Assembly: GCA_031292145.1 (NCBI GenBank)
Contig: JARLHR010000045.1
Location: 1-64,000, forward strand
DNA: 64,000 nt
From: Clostridium sp.
Lineage (GTDB): Bacteria > Bacillota > Clostridia > Clostridiales > Clostridiaceae
Reading direction: 5' to 3'
Shown: positions 1 through 8,095 of the stretch, in pieces
Numbering within the stretch: position 1 is the stretch's first letter
Layout: each line of letters starts with the position of its first letter
Translations under genes and position numbers: made by a program
The notes under the pieces: model-generated
Told to the model about the DNA's origin: nothing
The model's database searches: none
Seen by the model: only the letters and a program-made list of their open reading frames with translations

Positions 1-118
1 ATTTTAGTGTTATTTTTGTTTGTGAGAATTCAATTATAACAAGAAATTAGGGGGGCATTGTTTTTTTGTACAAAAAAACGTTCGAACCCTTGATATATAT
101 AGAAAATTTAAAAAGAAG

Positions 119-139
119 TAGTGTAAATACTTTACACTA
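119..139. promoter_or_regulatory. Perfect palindrome upstream of the PHP gene, possible operator
   Basis: TAGTGTAAA, a TAC spacer and TTTACACTA form 9-bp perfect arms 25 bp before the start codon of the PHP phosphatase gene, just downstream of a TTGATA/TATATA-like promoter region. The placement suggests a repressor site for that gene. I cannot name the regulator; the TGTAAA-N3-TTTACA core is compatible with several winged-helix repressors. Confidence 0.4.
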
Positions 140-164
140 ACAATAAAACTTAAGGGGTGATTTT

Positions 165-896
165 ATGAAATATGCATTAGATGTACATACTCATACTATA
201 GCTAGTGGGCATGCATATTCAACATTAATGGAAAATGCAAAGGCGGCTTCGGAAAAAGGTATAAAAGTACTTGGAACGACAGAACATGGAATTTCCATGC
301 CGCATGCTCCACATATTTGGTATTTTCATAATTATAAGGTATTACCAAGGGAATTGTATGGAGTTACTATGCTTTACGGAACGGAAGCAAATATAATTGA
401 TTATGATGGAAACTTAGACATGGAAGATTCTACATTAAATAGGCTAGACATTGTAATTGGAAGTATACATGACGAAGTTTATAAAGTGGGAAGCATTGAA
501 GAAAATACAAGGGCTTTTATAAATGTAATAAAAAGTGGAAAAGTTGATATAATAGGGCACCTTGGAAATCCTGGAGTGCCAGTTAATTGTGAAAAAATAA
601 TAAAGTGTGCTAAGGAAAATAATGTTTTAGTTGAAATTAATAACAGTTCATTTACTACGTCTAGAGTGGGAAGCTTTGGCAATTGTAAAGAGATAGCTTT
701 GTTGTGTAAAAAATATGAGACAATGTTAATAATAAATAGCGATGCACATTTCTATACATTAATAGGAGAATTTACAGAAGCAGTTAAAATGCTAGAATCA
801 ATAGAGTTTCCAGAAGATCTTATAATAAATAAAGAACCAAATCAACTATTAGCAAGGTTAAAGAAAAAAGGAAAACTACAAGATGTGGAATTATAG
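165..896 (+). CDS. PHP-domain phosphatase, YcdX-like
   Basis: This 243-aa protein is a metal-dependent phosphatase or phosphoesterase of the PHP (polymerase and histidinol phosphatase) superfamily, YcdX branch. The metal ligands are visible in order: D6, H8 and H10 in LDVHTHT, E40-H41 in TTEHG, E74, H102, H132, and D193-H195 in NSDAHF. The length fits the family (about 245 aa). The ATG follows an AAGGGGTGA ribosome site. The gene stands alone, with a palindromic possible operator upstream and a long hairpin element downstream. The physiological substrate is unknown in this family, and histidinol phosphatase is a less likely alternative because no his genes are nearby. Confidence 0.85.
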   Translation: MKYALDVHTHTIASGHAYSTLMENAKAASEKGIKVLGTTEHGISMPHAPHIWYFHNYKVLPRELYGVTMLYGTEANIIDYDGNLDMEDSTLNRLDIVIGSIHDEVYKVGSIEENTRAFINVIKSGKVDIIGHLGNPGVPVNCEKIIKCAKENNVLVEINNSSFTTSRVGSFGNCKEIALLCKKYETMLIINSDAHFYTLIGEFTEAVKMLESIEFPEDLIINKEPNQLLARLKKKGKLQDVEL

Positions 897-937
897 AGAT
901 ATCCAACGTATATTCTAGATTTATGTAATTGTTAACC

Positions 938-1126
938 GAAATAAGTAACATGTTGTTTTCGGTTTCTAAGGAATTTAGATGGGTGATTCTAAGAACATAA
1001 GTTGTACCCAATTTAACTTGCTCCCAAGGCAAGCTTGTGACAAGTTAAAGTGGAACAACTTATGTTCAAGAATCACAGCCATCTAAATTCCTAATGAAAC
1101 ACTGCAAACAACATGTTACTTATTTC
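938..1126. repeat. Long palindromic element, family A copy 1
   Basis: This is a 189-nt imperfect palindrome in the gap after the PHP gene. The outer arms are 21 bp and perfect (GAAATAAGTAACATG... pairing with ...CATGTTACTTATTTC). Inner helices follow: GTTTC/GAAAC, GGAATTTAGATGG/CCATCTAAATTCC, GTGATTCT/AGAATCAC and GAACATAAGTTGT/ACAACTTATGTTC. Then come a conserved GTACC/GGAAC segment and a variable tip. Two relatives, at 1827-2011 and 43062-43247, share the layout but differ in arm sequence in a matched way. It may be a MITE-like element or a structured RNA. No credible protein is encoded in it. Confidence 0.75.
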
Positions 1127-1333
1127 TAGTATATCAATTCGCTTAAATTTTAGGATTTTCTGAGTTATACCCAATATAAGTTGAAAATATGAATTTATGT
1201 ATCCGTGCCAATAAATTGTCTAAGGTTAGTGAGAGTTCTTATTTCAGCTAAAAGTTCTTTATCATTGTTAATGTCAAACAGTATTTATTAATAATTCCGT
1301 TTCTATTAGGCAAATTGGATCTTCAGTAGGTAT

Positions 1334-1606
1334 TTAGTATTTTATTGTAAATTTCTTTTCATTGTTTAATACTGGAAGATTTTTTAAATCTATATCATGA
1401 ACTTTAGCGAATCCATTACCTTTTTTTATTTCAGAAATGAAAGAAAATACATCTTCCTCTAAACCTTCTACTTCAATTTCTACATCACCATTAGAAAGGT
1501 TTTTACACCAGCCAGTTAAATTCAACTTATAAGCAGTAAGTTGAAGGAAATATCTAAAACCAACACCTTGAACTCTTCCATTAGCAATTATTAAATATCT
1601 AATCAT
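1334..1606 (-). CDS. acyP: Acylphosphatase
   Basis: This 90-aa enzyme hydrolyses the carboxyl-phosphate bond of acylphosphates. The family signature GRVQGVGFR lies at residues 10-18, with the phosphate-binding arginine R18 and the catalytic asparagine N36 in GWCKNLSNG. The length matches the usual 90-100 aa. Read on the minus strand, a TAGGGGG ribosome site precedes the ATG. The gene is monocistronic and lies between two copies of the family A palindrome, one on each side. No regulatory site other than these is evident. Confidence 0.95.
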   Translation of the reverse strand: MIRYLIIANGRVQGVGFRYFLQLTAYKLNLTGWCKNLSNGDVEIEVEGLEEDVFSFISEIKKGNGFAKVHDIDLKNLPVLNNEKKFTIKY

Positions 1607-1826
1607 AAGTTTTCCCCCTAGATATAGATTACATATTAGTCTATTTATACAAATTATATCACATAGAAGTTCTAAGTAAAATTATATGCTTTAATGATTG
1701 AATTATACAAAAGATTTTTAGTTGTATAATATTTGGCGAAATGTATAGATATCATATTCTATGTTTAATTTATTATATATAAACAGATTAACAAATTTAC
1801 TAAATATTAAGTGGATATCTTCACTA

Positions 1827-2011
1827 GAAATCAGAAATATTTTTGTGCAGTAGGCATTTGAAAATGAGCTGTCAAAGGTTCTTAGTTGGAGGTTGTTCCA
1901 CTTTAGCTTGTCACACTGAAAGTGGGAACATGCTAAAGTGAGTACAACCTTCAACTTAGAACCTTCAGCGGCATTTTCATAGTCCTACGAAACAAAAATA
2001 TTTCTGATTTC
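1827..2011. repeat. Long palindromic element, family A copy 2 (inverted orientation)
   Basis: This 185-nt palindrome has the same helix layout as the copy at 938-1126 but lies in the opposite orientation. Its 20-bp outer arms are GAAATCAGAAATATTTTTGT and the complement. The inner helix that is GTTTC/GAAAC in copy 1 is GTAGG/CCTAC here, so pairing is kept while sequence changes. The flanks (ACC before, TAGT after, in family orientation) match copy 1. Confidence 0.7.
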
Positions 2012-2162
2012 GGTAAGTAACCACATAAGTTTAGAATATGTAGCAACTATATATAATTTTTAATAAATTTGCAAAAGTATTTTAAATTTTCAGAAAATTT
2101 AGTATAATATTCATATAGAGGGCAATAATATGAAATAATTTACATGATATGGAGGCTTTTAT

Positions 2163-2597
2163 ATGATTGAAAGAAGTGTAGTGTTGATTAAACCAGATGG
2201 GGTTGAAAGAAATATAATAGGAAATATATTAAGTTGCTATGAGGATAATGGATTAAAAATAGTAGAATTAAAACTCATGAAAGCTACAAGGGAAATTGCA
2301 GAAAAACATTATTCTCAACATAAAGGAAAAGATTTTTATGAGGAACTTATAACATTTATTACTAGAGGACCATTATGTGCATTAATTCTTAAGGGAGACG
2401 ATGCAATAGCTAGAATACGTAAAATTAATGGAGCAACTAGTCCAACTGATGCAGAAGAAGGAACAATAAGACATAGATATGCAAGGAGTAAGACAGAAAA
2501 CTGCGTTCACGCATCAGATAATATTGAAAGTGCAAATGGGGAAATGCAACTTTGGTTTTCAGAAGTAAAAAATATAGATGAATTACTTAATAAGTAA
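2163..2597 (+). CDS. ndk: Nucleoside diphosphate kinase
   Basis: This 144-aa cytosolic enzyme transfers the gamma phosphate of NTPs to NDPs through a phosphohistidine. The nucleotide-binding KPDGV lies at residues 10-14 and the active-site histidine H116 lies in ENCVHASD, preceded by the conserved RxRYARS-type segment and GATSPTDAEEGTIR. The full expected length is present. The ribosome site ATGGAGG precedes the ATG. The gene is single, and a family B hairpin element follows its stop. Assignment is unambiguous. Confidence 0.97.
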   Translation: MIERSVVLIKPDGVERNIIGNILSCYEDNGLKIVELKLMKATREIAEKHYSQHKGKDFYEELITFITRGPLCALILKGDDAIARIRKINGATSPTDAEEGTIRHRYARSKTENCVHASDNIESANGEMQLWFSEVKNIDELLNK

Positions 2598-2660
2598 ATA
2601 TAGATTGCAGTAAATTAGCGAATATAAGCATAAGTTAATATATAATTTATTAATATGTTT

Positions 2661-2774
2661 AGGGACCTGAAAGAAAATAACAAGTCAAAGATTCTGATGA
2701 TATTTTGTGCTAGGTGATGAACCATAAGATAAAATATCATCAGGATCTAACTGGTTATTTTTTTGAAGATCCCT
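2661..2774. repeat. Palindromic element, family B copy 1
   Basis: This is a 114-nt imperfect inverted repeat. The outer arms AGGGACCT and AGATCCCT enclose GAAAGAAAATAACAAGTC on the left and GGTTATTTTTTTG on the right, with an inner helix GATGATATTTT/AAAATATCATC. The same left and right blocks occur in a larger relative at 42607-42807. Its position just after ndk and the T-run in the right arm mean it could also act as a transcription terminator. Confidence 0.6.
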
Positions 2775-2907
2775 TAAATAAAGTGGGCATTAAAAAATGA
2801 TGTCAGTATACCAATTAAATATTTTATTGAGATTTAATGTAAGTTACGCAACATAAAGTATGATATAATAATAATTGAAATAATAAATTTAGTAGAGGAG
2901 GTTATTA

Positions 2908-3765
2908 ATGAAATTAAAAAAAGTCAGTATTATAGGAGGCGTTATTTTATTTTGCCTTCTCATTATAATAAGTATAATATTATATAACTTTATTGGACCT
3001 GGTGCTAAAGATATTAGAGCGTCTAAGGCTTTTATAACAAAGTTATATTCAATCAATGCAATAAATAATGAACAAAATTTAGAGTCTATAAAGTATAAAA
3101 GAAATAGAATACTAAATAGTCAAAATGAATTAGTTAGTAAAAGTATAGTTACTCAAAATTTTGGAATAGATTTAGATAAAGATAATAATGTAATAGGATT
3201 CACAAAAAAGGAGATTCCAGCAAATACAACGAAGATTAATTTACAAGATGCGAAAATCTTAGCAGAAAAATATTTGAAAAGTATTTATGAGGATGAAGTT
3301 GTGTTAAAGACAGTTAATAGCAATGAGGAAACGAAAAATTTACCTTATTATTCATTCATATATACTAAGGAAAAAAATGGGTACGCATTTTATTTTGATG
3401 AAATAAAGCTAAATATTGATAAGGAAAACGGTTTTTTAGATGGATATTCAAACTCAACAATGCAAAGGGAAAGTGAAGAACCAGTAATAAATATTACTGA
3501 AGATAAAGCTAAAGAAATAGCAGAAGAAGCTTTTCAAAAATACAATAAAGAAGGACAGGTTAGACCAGAAAGTAATTTGGTTTATGCTAATAATAGAATG
3601 GATAAAACAGCTAAACAATTATATGAAGTTTGCTATATTATAACCGTTGATGGTAAAAATGATAATGATGCAAATATCTCTTGGAAGATTTTTGTTGGCG
3701 CTGAAAATGGTGATGTATTAAATATATTAAAGGATGGAGCAGAAAAAGAAGTGATAATAAATTAA
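2908..3765 (+). CDS. Membrane-anchored PepSY-domain protein
   Basis: This 285-aa protein has an N-terminal membrane anchor (about residues 7-28, GGVILFCLLIIISIILYNF) followed by an extracytoplasmic part. That part carries two PepSY-like units: one around NLQDAKILAEKYLKS and one around ITEDKAKEIAEEAFQKY ending in SWKIFVGAENGDVLNILKD. PepSY domains are thought to inhibit or modulate peptidases and are found in germination proteins such as YpeB and in YcdB/YcdC-like proteins. The ribosome site is AGAGGAGG. It converges on the penicillin-binding protein gene and shares a terminator with it. The exact role is not known; a cell-envelope or spore-related task is my inference. Confidence 0.6.
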   Translation: MKLKKVSIIGGVILFCLLIIISIILYNFIGPGAKDIRASKAFITKLYSINAINNEQNLESIKYKRNRILNSQNELVSKSIVTQNFGIDLDKDNNVIGFTKKEIPANTTKINLQDAKILAEKYLKSIYEDEVVLKTVNSNEETKNLPYYSFIYTKEKNGYAFYFDEIKLNIDKENGFLDGYSNSTMQRESEEPVINITEDKAKEIAEEAFQKYNKEGQVRPESNLVYANNRMDKTAKQLYEVCYIITVDGKNDNDANISWKIFVGAENGDVLNILKDGAEKEVIIN

Positions 3766-3831
3766 GTCACAATTAAAAAAATGATAACCCAGCATTATGC
3801 TGGGTTATTATTTTTTTTAATTGTGACTTAA
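3763..3831. terminator. Bidirectional terminator between convergent genes
   Basis: A strong inner hairpin (TAACCCAGCAT/ATGCTGGGTTA) sits between an A-run and a T-run. It is enclosed by an outer perfect repeat TTAAGTCACAATT/AATTGTGACTTAA. The stop codons of both convergent genes lie inside the outer arms, so the terminator serves both strands. Confidence 0.9.
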
Positions 3832-6368
3832 TTTGATGTCTGTGGAGCATTTGATACATTTGAAGTACCACTAGGACCGTTAGAGTTATGAGTAGTATTG
3901 CTATTTGAATTATTTTTATTATTATTTTGATTTGGGGAATTCTCTCCAACTGGTGGAGGAGATAAATTATTATTAGTTACAGGTGGTGCAGTCTCAGTAG
4001 CATCTGTATTTTCCGTATTAGTAGTTTCTGTGTCAGTAGTATTGGTATCTCCAGTATCGCTGGAAGAAGGCAATACCATATAATAATCCGCCGTAACAGG
4101 ATTCGGATGATCTTTTTTTATAAATATTCCACTTCTTGTTAAAATGGAGGGTGTAAAAGAACCAGCAATTTTATTTGTGAATCTATTTACATTAGCAGCA
4201 ACATGGGTTTCGCATGTTGCAGTAGGTTGTGTTCCGTCAATAAATAACTCTTCATATACCCGATCTCCACGAGGATCTTCGTTACATAATGAAGTAGGAA
4301 GCAAACCAGAGTCTTTACAAACACTAGTTTTAACTATACCATTAGGTTCGTCTATATCTTGTACCTCAAAGTTTTTATTAGCTTCTTTCATTAATTTTCC
4401 CCATATTACAGCACAACCACTTGAGCTACCGTTAAGTTTTGTAGGTTTGTCATATCCAAGCCAAACAGAACAAGATAAATAAGGAGTAAGTCCTGCAAAC
4501 CATAAATCTGTTGAATCAGAGGTAGTACCAGTTTTACCAGCAACAGGCATATCACCAAATTTAGCACCAGTAGCATTATACTCATTTACTGGGCCTTTTA
4601 ACATATCATATAATATATATGCAGCTTGAGGTGAAAAAACCTTAGTTTGCTTTGGCGTAGTATTGTCAAGTATAGTTTTACCTGTTGCATCAACAACTTT
4701 TGTATATAGTATAGGTTTTGTATACGTACCGTTATTACCAAAAGTACCATAAGCACCAGCTAAAACATAAGTATTACCGCCATCTCTGTCATTAGGATTA
4801 TTGTTAAACTGACCTAAAGCAACAGAAGCTATAGAGCTCTTAGATTCAGAATTATACTTCAAACCTAACTTTTCACCATAGGAGATTCCCGTTTTTACTC
4901 CAATCTTATCTTCAAATAGAACAGCAGCAGTATTTTTAGAATGAGTAAGAGCATCTCTTGCAGTCATTAGTCCTTCATATTCATTTGGAGAATTTAAAGG
5001 ATTATAGTATTTACCATTATCTAATTTATTATCAGGTAATGGAGCATCATCTATAGGTGTAGCTGCTGTTATAATTTTTTTATCAATACCAGGTCCATAT
5101 ACTGTTAATGGTTTAGTTGAAGATCCAATAGGCCTTAAATCATTATAGGCTCTGTTAAGTGATTGTGGCATTTGTTTACCGCGCCCGCCAACCATAGCAA
5201 TAACCTGACCGGTTTTATAATCCATAATTGTAGCAGATGCTTGCAATAAAGGAACACCATCCTTATCATAGGTTTCCTTAGTACTAATTCCTAGATTACT
5301 ATAGTCATCTAAAGTTTTCTGAGTAAAATCTTGAAGTTGTTTATCCATTGTTGTATAAATCTTAAGACCACCATTTACAATTAATTTTGATACTTCATCG
5401 TCACTATAGTTATATTTTTCTTTTAAATCCTCTTTTACTTGAGATACAGTAGGATATACAAACCATTCATAATTTAATCTATAGTCTTTTTTACTTGATT
5501 TAAATACTAAACCACCATTTTTAATATCGCTAACTGCCTGATTATATTGAGCGTCGTCGATATATTGAAGTTTATACATCATACCTAAAACTGTAAGAGT
5601 CCTATTAATATACGGTGATGGATCTTTTTGATTATTTTCATTATAAGCACTATAGTAAGATGGCGCTTGAGTTATGCCGGCAATGTATGCACATTCTATT
5701 AAGGACAGATCAGAAGCACTTTTACCAAAGTATAATAAAGATGCTGCTTCCACTCCATAAGAATGGCCACCTAAAGGGATAGTATTCAAATATGCTGTTA
5801 ATATTTGATCTTTAGTTAATTTTTCTTCTAAACTAATTGCTAAATAAGCCTCTCTAATTTTTCTTTCTAAAGAGATGTCGTTAGTTAAAATAGTGTTTTT
5901 AAGTAATTGTTGAGTTAGTGTAGATGCTCCATGCAAGCCTTTTTGTCCTGTGATAAATCTTTTGGCATCTAAATAAGCAGAGCCTAAAATTCTTTGAATA
6001 TCTATTCCTTTATGCTGATAAAATCGTTCGTCTTCTATAGATACAAATGCATTTTTTAAATTAGCAGGTATTTTGCTTGAATCTATAACATAACGTTCCT
6101 CATCTGAATGAAGATTATCCATAAATTCTCCAGAGCTATCGTATAAGCTTGAAGCTTGATTTAAAGATAATACAGCATTAACATCTAGAGGAGGTGTAGT
6201 TTTTATGATAGCAAAAGCATAGCCCACACCTACTACAAGAATTGCCATAAAACAAAACAGTAACCCAAAACAGATACCTTTAAATATTTTCTTTCCCTTT
6301 TTTTGTTTAACTGGCTTTTTGCGACGTGGAGTACTAGTTGCCTTTTTTTCTTTATCGTTAATTGCCAT
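3828..6368 (-). CDS. Class A penicillin-binding protein (PBP1A-type)
   Basis: This 846-aa bifunctional peptidoglycan synthase has a Lys-rich cytoplasmic tail and one membrane anchor (about residues 31-55). A glycosyltransferase 51 domain follows, with the catalytic EDERFYQHKGID at 112-123. The transpeptidase domain has SSTKP near residue 416, SKN in the THSKNTA segment and KTGTT near 611. It polymerises glycan chains and crosslinks stem peptides at the outer membrane face. The last 80 or so residues are a Thr/Ser/Asn-rich low-complexity tail, as in other clostridial PBP1 proteins. TCCTAGGAGGACAAA precedes the ATG on the minus strand. It ends within the shared terminator. Confidence 0.95.
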   Translation of the reverse strand: MAINDKEKKATSTPRRKKPVKQKKGKKIFKGICFGLLFCFMAILVVGVGYAFAIIKTTPPLDVNAVLSLNQASSLYDSSGEFMDNLHSDEERYVIDSSKIPANLKNAFVSIEDERFYQHKGIDIQRILGSAYLDAKRFITGQKGLHGASTLTQQLLKNTILTNDISLERKIREAYLAISLEEKLTKDQILTAYLNTIPLGGHSYGVEAASLLYFGKSASDLSLIECAYIAGITQAPSYYSAYNENNQKDPSPYINRTLTVLGMMYKLQYIDDAQYNQAVSDIKNGGLVFKSSKKDYRLNYEWFVYPTVSQVKEDLKEKYNYSDDEVSKLIVNGGLKIYTTMDKQLQDFTQKTLDDYSNLGISTKETYDKDGVPLLQASATIMDYKTGQVIAMVGGRGKQMPQSLNRAYNDLRPIGSSTKPLTVYGPGIDKKIITAATPIDDAPLPDNKLDNGKYYNPLNSPNEYEGLMTARDALTHSKNTAAVLFEDKIGVKTGISYGEKLGLKYNSESKSSIASVALGQFNNNPNDRDGGNTYVLAGAYGTFGNNGTYTKPILYTKVVDATGKTILDNTTPKQTKVFSPQAAYILYDMLKGPVNEYNATGAKFGDMPVAGKTGTTSDSTDLWFAGLTPYLSCSVWLGYDKPTKLNGSSSGCAVIWGKLMKEANKNFEVQDIDEPNGIVKTSVCKDSGLLPTSLCNEDPRGDRVYEELFIDGTQPTATCETHVAANVNRFTNKIAGSFTPSILTRSGIFIKKDHPNPVTADYYMVLPSSSDTGDTNTTDTETTNTENTDATETAPPVTNNNLSPPPVGENSPNQNNNKNNSNSNTTHNSNGPSGTSNVSNAPQTSN

Positions 6369-6481
6369 TTTGTCCTCCTAGAATTATAAGGTTTATAAGT
6401 TTATAATTTAATAATATTTTATAACATTATAGCATAATTATAGTATGATTAAATAAATAACTCAATATAAAGGTGTTGATA

Positions 6482-7141
6482 ATGCAATATTATACTAGGC
6501 GTAAAAGTCATAAATATATTTCAGCTATAGTAATTATTATTTTTATTATTGTCATATTTAATATATTAATAGTATTTTTTGACCAAAGAGTAATGCCTCA
6601 AGTAACAGAAATAGCAACAATAATGGCGAAAACTCAAACATTAGATATAATAAATGAAAAAAGTGTAACTATTCTATCACAAGATTTTAAATATGATGAA
6701 ATGGTAAAAATAGAAAAAGATAATCAGGGAAATATAATTTTAATGCAAGCAGATACTGGAAAATTAAATTATATAGCTTCTAAATTATCTACAGAATGCA
6801 ATGCAGAATTAAGCAATATGAAAAACTCTGAAATAAAAGTACCTTTAGGATGGATGAGCAATAAAAGTGCTTTTTATAGCTTAGGTCCCAAAATAACAGT
6901 ACAGATAGAACCAGTAGGAAATATTATTACAAGTTATGAATCAAAATTTGAAAGTGCGGGTATTAATCAAACTAGACACAAAATTTATTTAAATGTTGAC
7001 GCAAAGATAAAACTAAAACTACCATTAAAGGACCAAGATATTGAAGTAAGCACACAAATACCAGTTTCTGATACGATTATTGTTGGAAAAATACCAAATA
7101 CAACATTGGGATTTCCGACAAATGAAGAAAGTAATAAGTAA
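6482..7141 (+). CDS. yunB: Sporulation protein YunB
   Basis: The protein is about 219 aa, with an N-terminal membrane segment (IVIIIFIIVIFNILIVFF) followed by the YunB signature: a PQVTEIATIMAKTQ-like region, IKVPLGW and the C-terminal TLGFP. YunB is a sigma-E-dependent sporulation protein in Bacillus, of unknown biochemical role. I chose the ATG at 6482, preceded by AAAGGTG, over the in-frame GTG at 6473, which lies inside the ribosome site. It is transcribed divergently from the penicillin-binding protein gene and is followed by a three-way-junction repeat. Confidence 0.85.
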   Translation: MQYYTRRKSHKYISAIVIIIFIIVIFNILIVFFDQRVMPQVTEIATIMAKTQTLDIINEKSVTILSQDFKYDEMVKIEKDNQGNIILMQADTGKLNYIASKLSTECNAELSNMKNSEIKVPLGWMSNKSAFYSLGPKITVQIEPVGNIITSYESKFESAGINQTRHKIYLNVDAKIKLKLPLKDQDIEVSTQIPVSDTIIVGKIPNTTLGFPTNEESNK

Positions 7142-7152
7142 TAAGTAATAAG

Positions 7153-7240
7153 TAATAGTTGATGATGAAATTCCTACGGAATTTCTATAATAAAAATATA
7201 AGATTCAGAAATTACGAAGTAATTTCTTCTTCAACTATTA
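7153..7240. repeat. Three-way-junction inverted repeat
   Basis: Outer arms TAATAGTTGA and TCAACTATTA enclose two inner hairpins, GAAATTCC-TAC-GGAATTTC and GAAATTAC-GAA-GTAATTTC. Short direct repeats (ATAAGTA before, ACTATTA after) flank it. This is an intergenic palindromic repeat of a kind scattered through clostridial genomes. The two inner hairpins are alike but not identical. Confidence 0.6.
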
Positions 7241-7270
7241 ACTATTAACTATTATCTATTCATTTTTCAT

Positions 7271-7306
7271 CAAAAAAAAGAAACCACAAAGGGTTTCTTT
7301 TTTTTT
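7271..7306. terminator. Bidirectional terminator (hpt)
   Basis: AAAAAAAAGAAACC, a short loop and GGGTTTCTTTTTTTTT form a symmetric terminator immediately after the hpt stop codon (minus strand). It also closes the yunB side. Confidence 0.85.
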
Positions 7307-7826
7307 ATTCCCAATTAAAAACATAAGGTATGTTTCTATAAAAATCACCATAATTTAGTCCATAACCGACTACAAATACATCTTCAATTTCAAAACAGCA
7401 ATAATCTGGCTTTATATCGATTTTTCTTCTAGATGGTTTATCAAGAAGAACACATGTTTTTACAGATGCAGGATTTAATTTCTTTACATGATTAAAAACA
7501 AAGTCCATTGTGATACCAGTATCAACAATATCATCAACTATAAGAACGTCCCATCCTTCAATATTATCAGAAACATCATTAACTACTTTTACAGAACCAG
7601 AAGAAGTTTCAGAATCTCCATAACTAGATGTAGTCATAAAACCTATTTTTACATTTAGATCTATAGCCCTAGCTATATCTGCAGCGTATATAAAACTTCC
7701 ACGAAGTAAAGATAATATGTAAAGATTTTTACCCTTATAATTTTCAGTAATAATTTTTCCTAATTCCTTTATTCTAAAATTAATTTGCTCTTCAGAAAAA
7801 AGAATGTTACGTTTCTTATCTTCCAT
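7305..7826 (-). CDS. hpt: Hypoxanthine phosphoribosyltransferase
   Basis: This 173-aa purine-salvage enzyme converts hypoxanthine or guanine plus PRPP to IMP or GMP. The PRPP-binding loop VLIVDDIVDTG lies at about residues 94-104, with the LLRGSFIYAADIAR substrate region at 40-53 and the flexible-loop SSYGDSE at 67-73. The length is typical. An AAAGGAG-like site precedes the ATG on the minus strand (CTCCTTTTATATTC read on the plus strand). It stands alone, convergent with yunB, with a terminator at its end. Identification is secure. Confidence 0.95.
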   Translation of the reverse strand: MEDKKRNILFSEEQINFRIKELGKIITENYKGKNLYILSLLRGSFIYAADIARAIDLNVKIGFMTTSSYGDSETSSGSVKVVNDVSDNIEGWDVLIVDDIVDTGITMDFVFNHVKKLNPASVKTCVLLDKPSRRKIDIKPDYCCFEIEDVFVVGYGLNYGDFYRNIPYVFNWE

Positions 7827-8095
7827 GTTTTAAAAACTCCTTTTATATTCTATATTTATATTTATTTTGCAATTAACAGAGCACAAATTTTTTGCAGTAT
7901 CGCAATAAATTATTCCTAATTTATCAATTGTACATTGTCAATTGTTAATTTTATAAGTTATAATTAGGCGTATGAGCAAAATAAAAAGCCAAATATACTA
8001 ATATATTGACTGATTATTTTTAATATACCTTAATGAATTAATAGTATAAAATTAATCGAAACTTGTCAAGATAGCTTATGTGAGGTGTTAATAGT

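Noticed and set aside
820..1032. Minus-strand 70-codon frame in the first palindrome
   Set aside because: It runs through the hairpin arms and into the PHP gene, with no ribosome site or family resemblance.
1718..1954. Minus-strand 78-codon frame in the second palindrome
   Set aside because: It arises from the palindrome sequence and lacks a ribosome site.
4144..4482. Plus-strand 112-codon frame inside the penicillin-binding protein gene
   Set aside because: It is antisense to a well-supported conserved gene and has no independent evidence.
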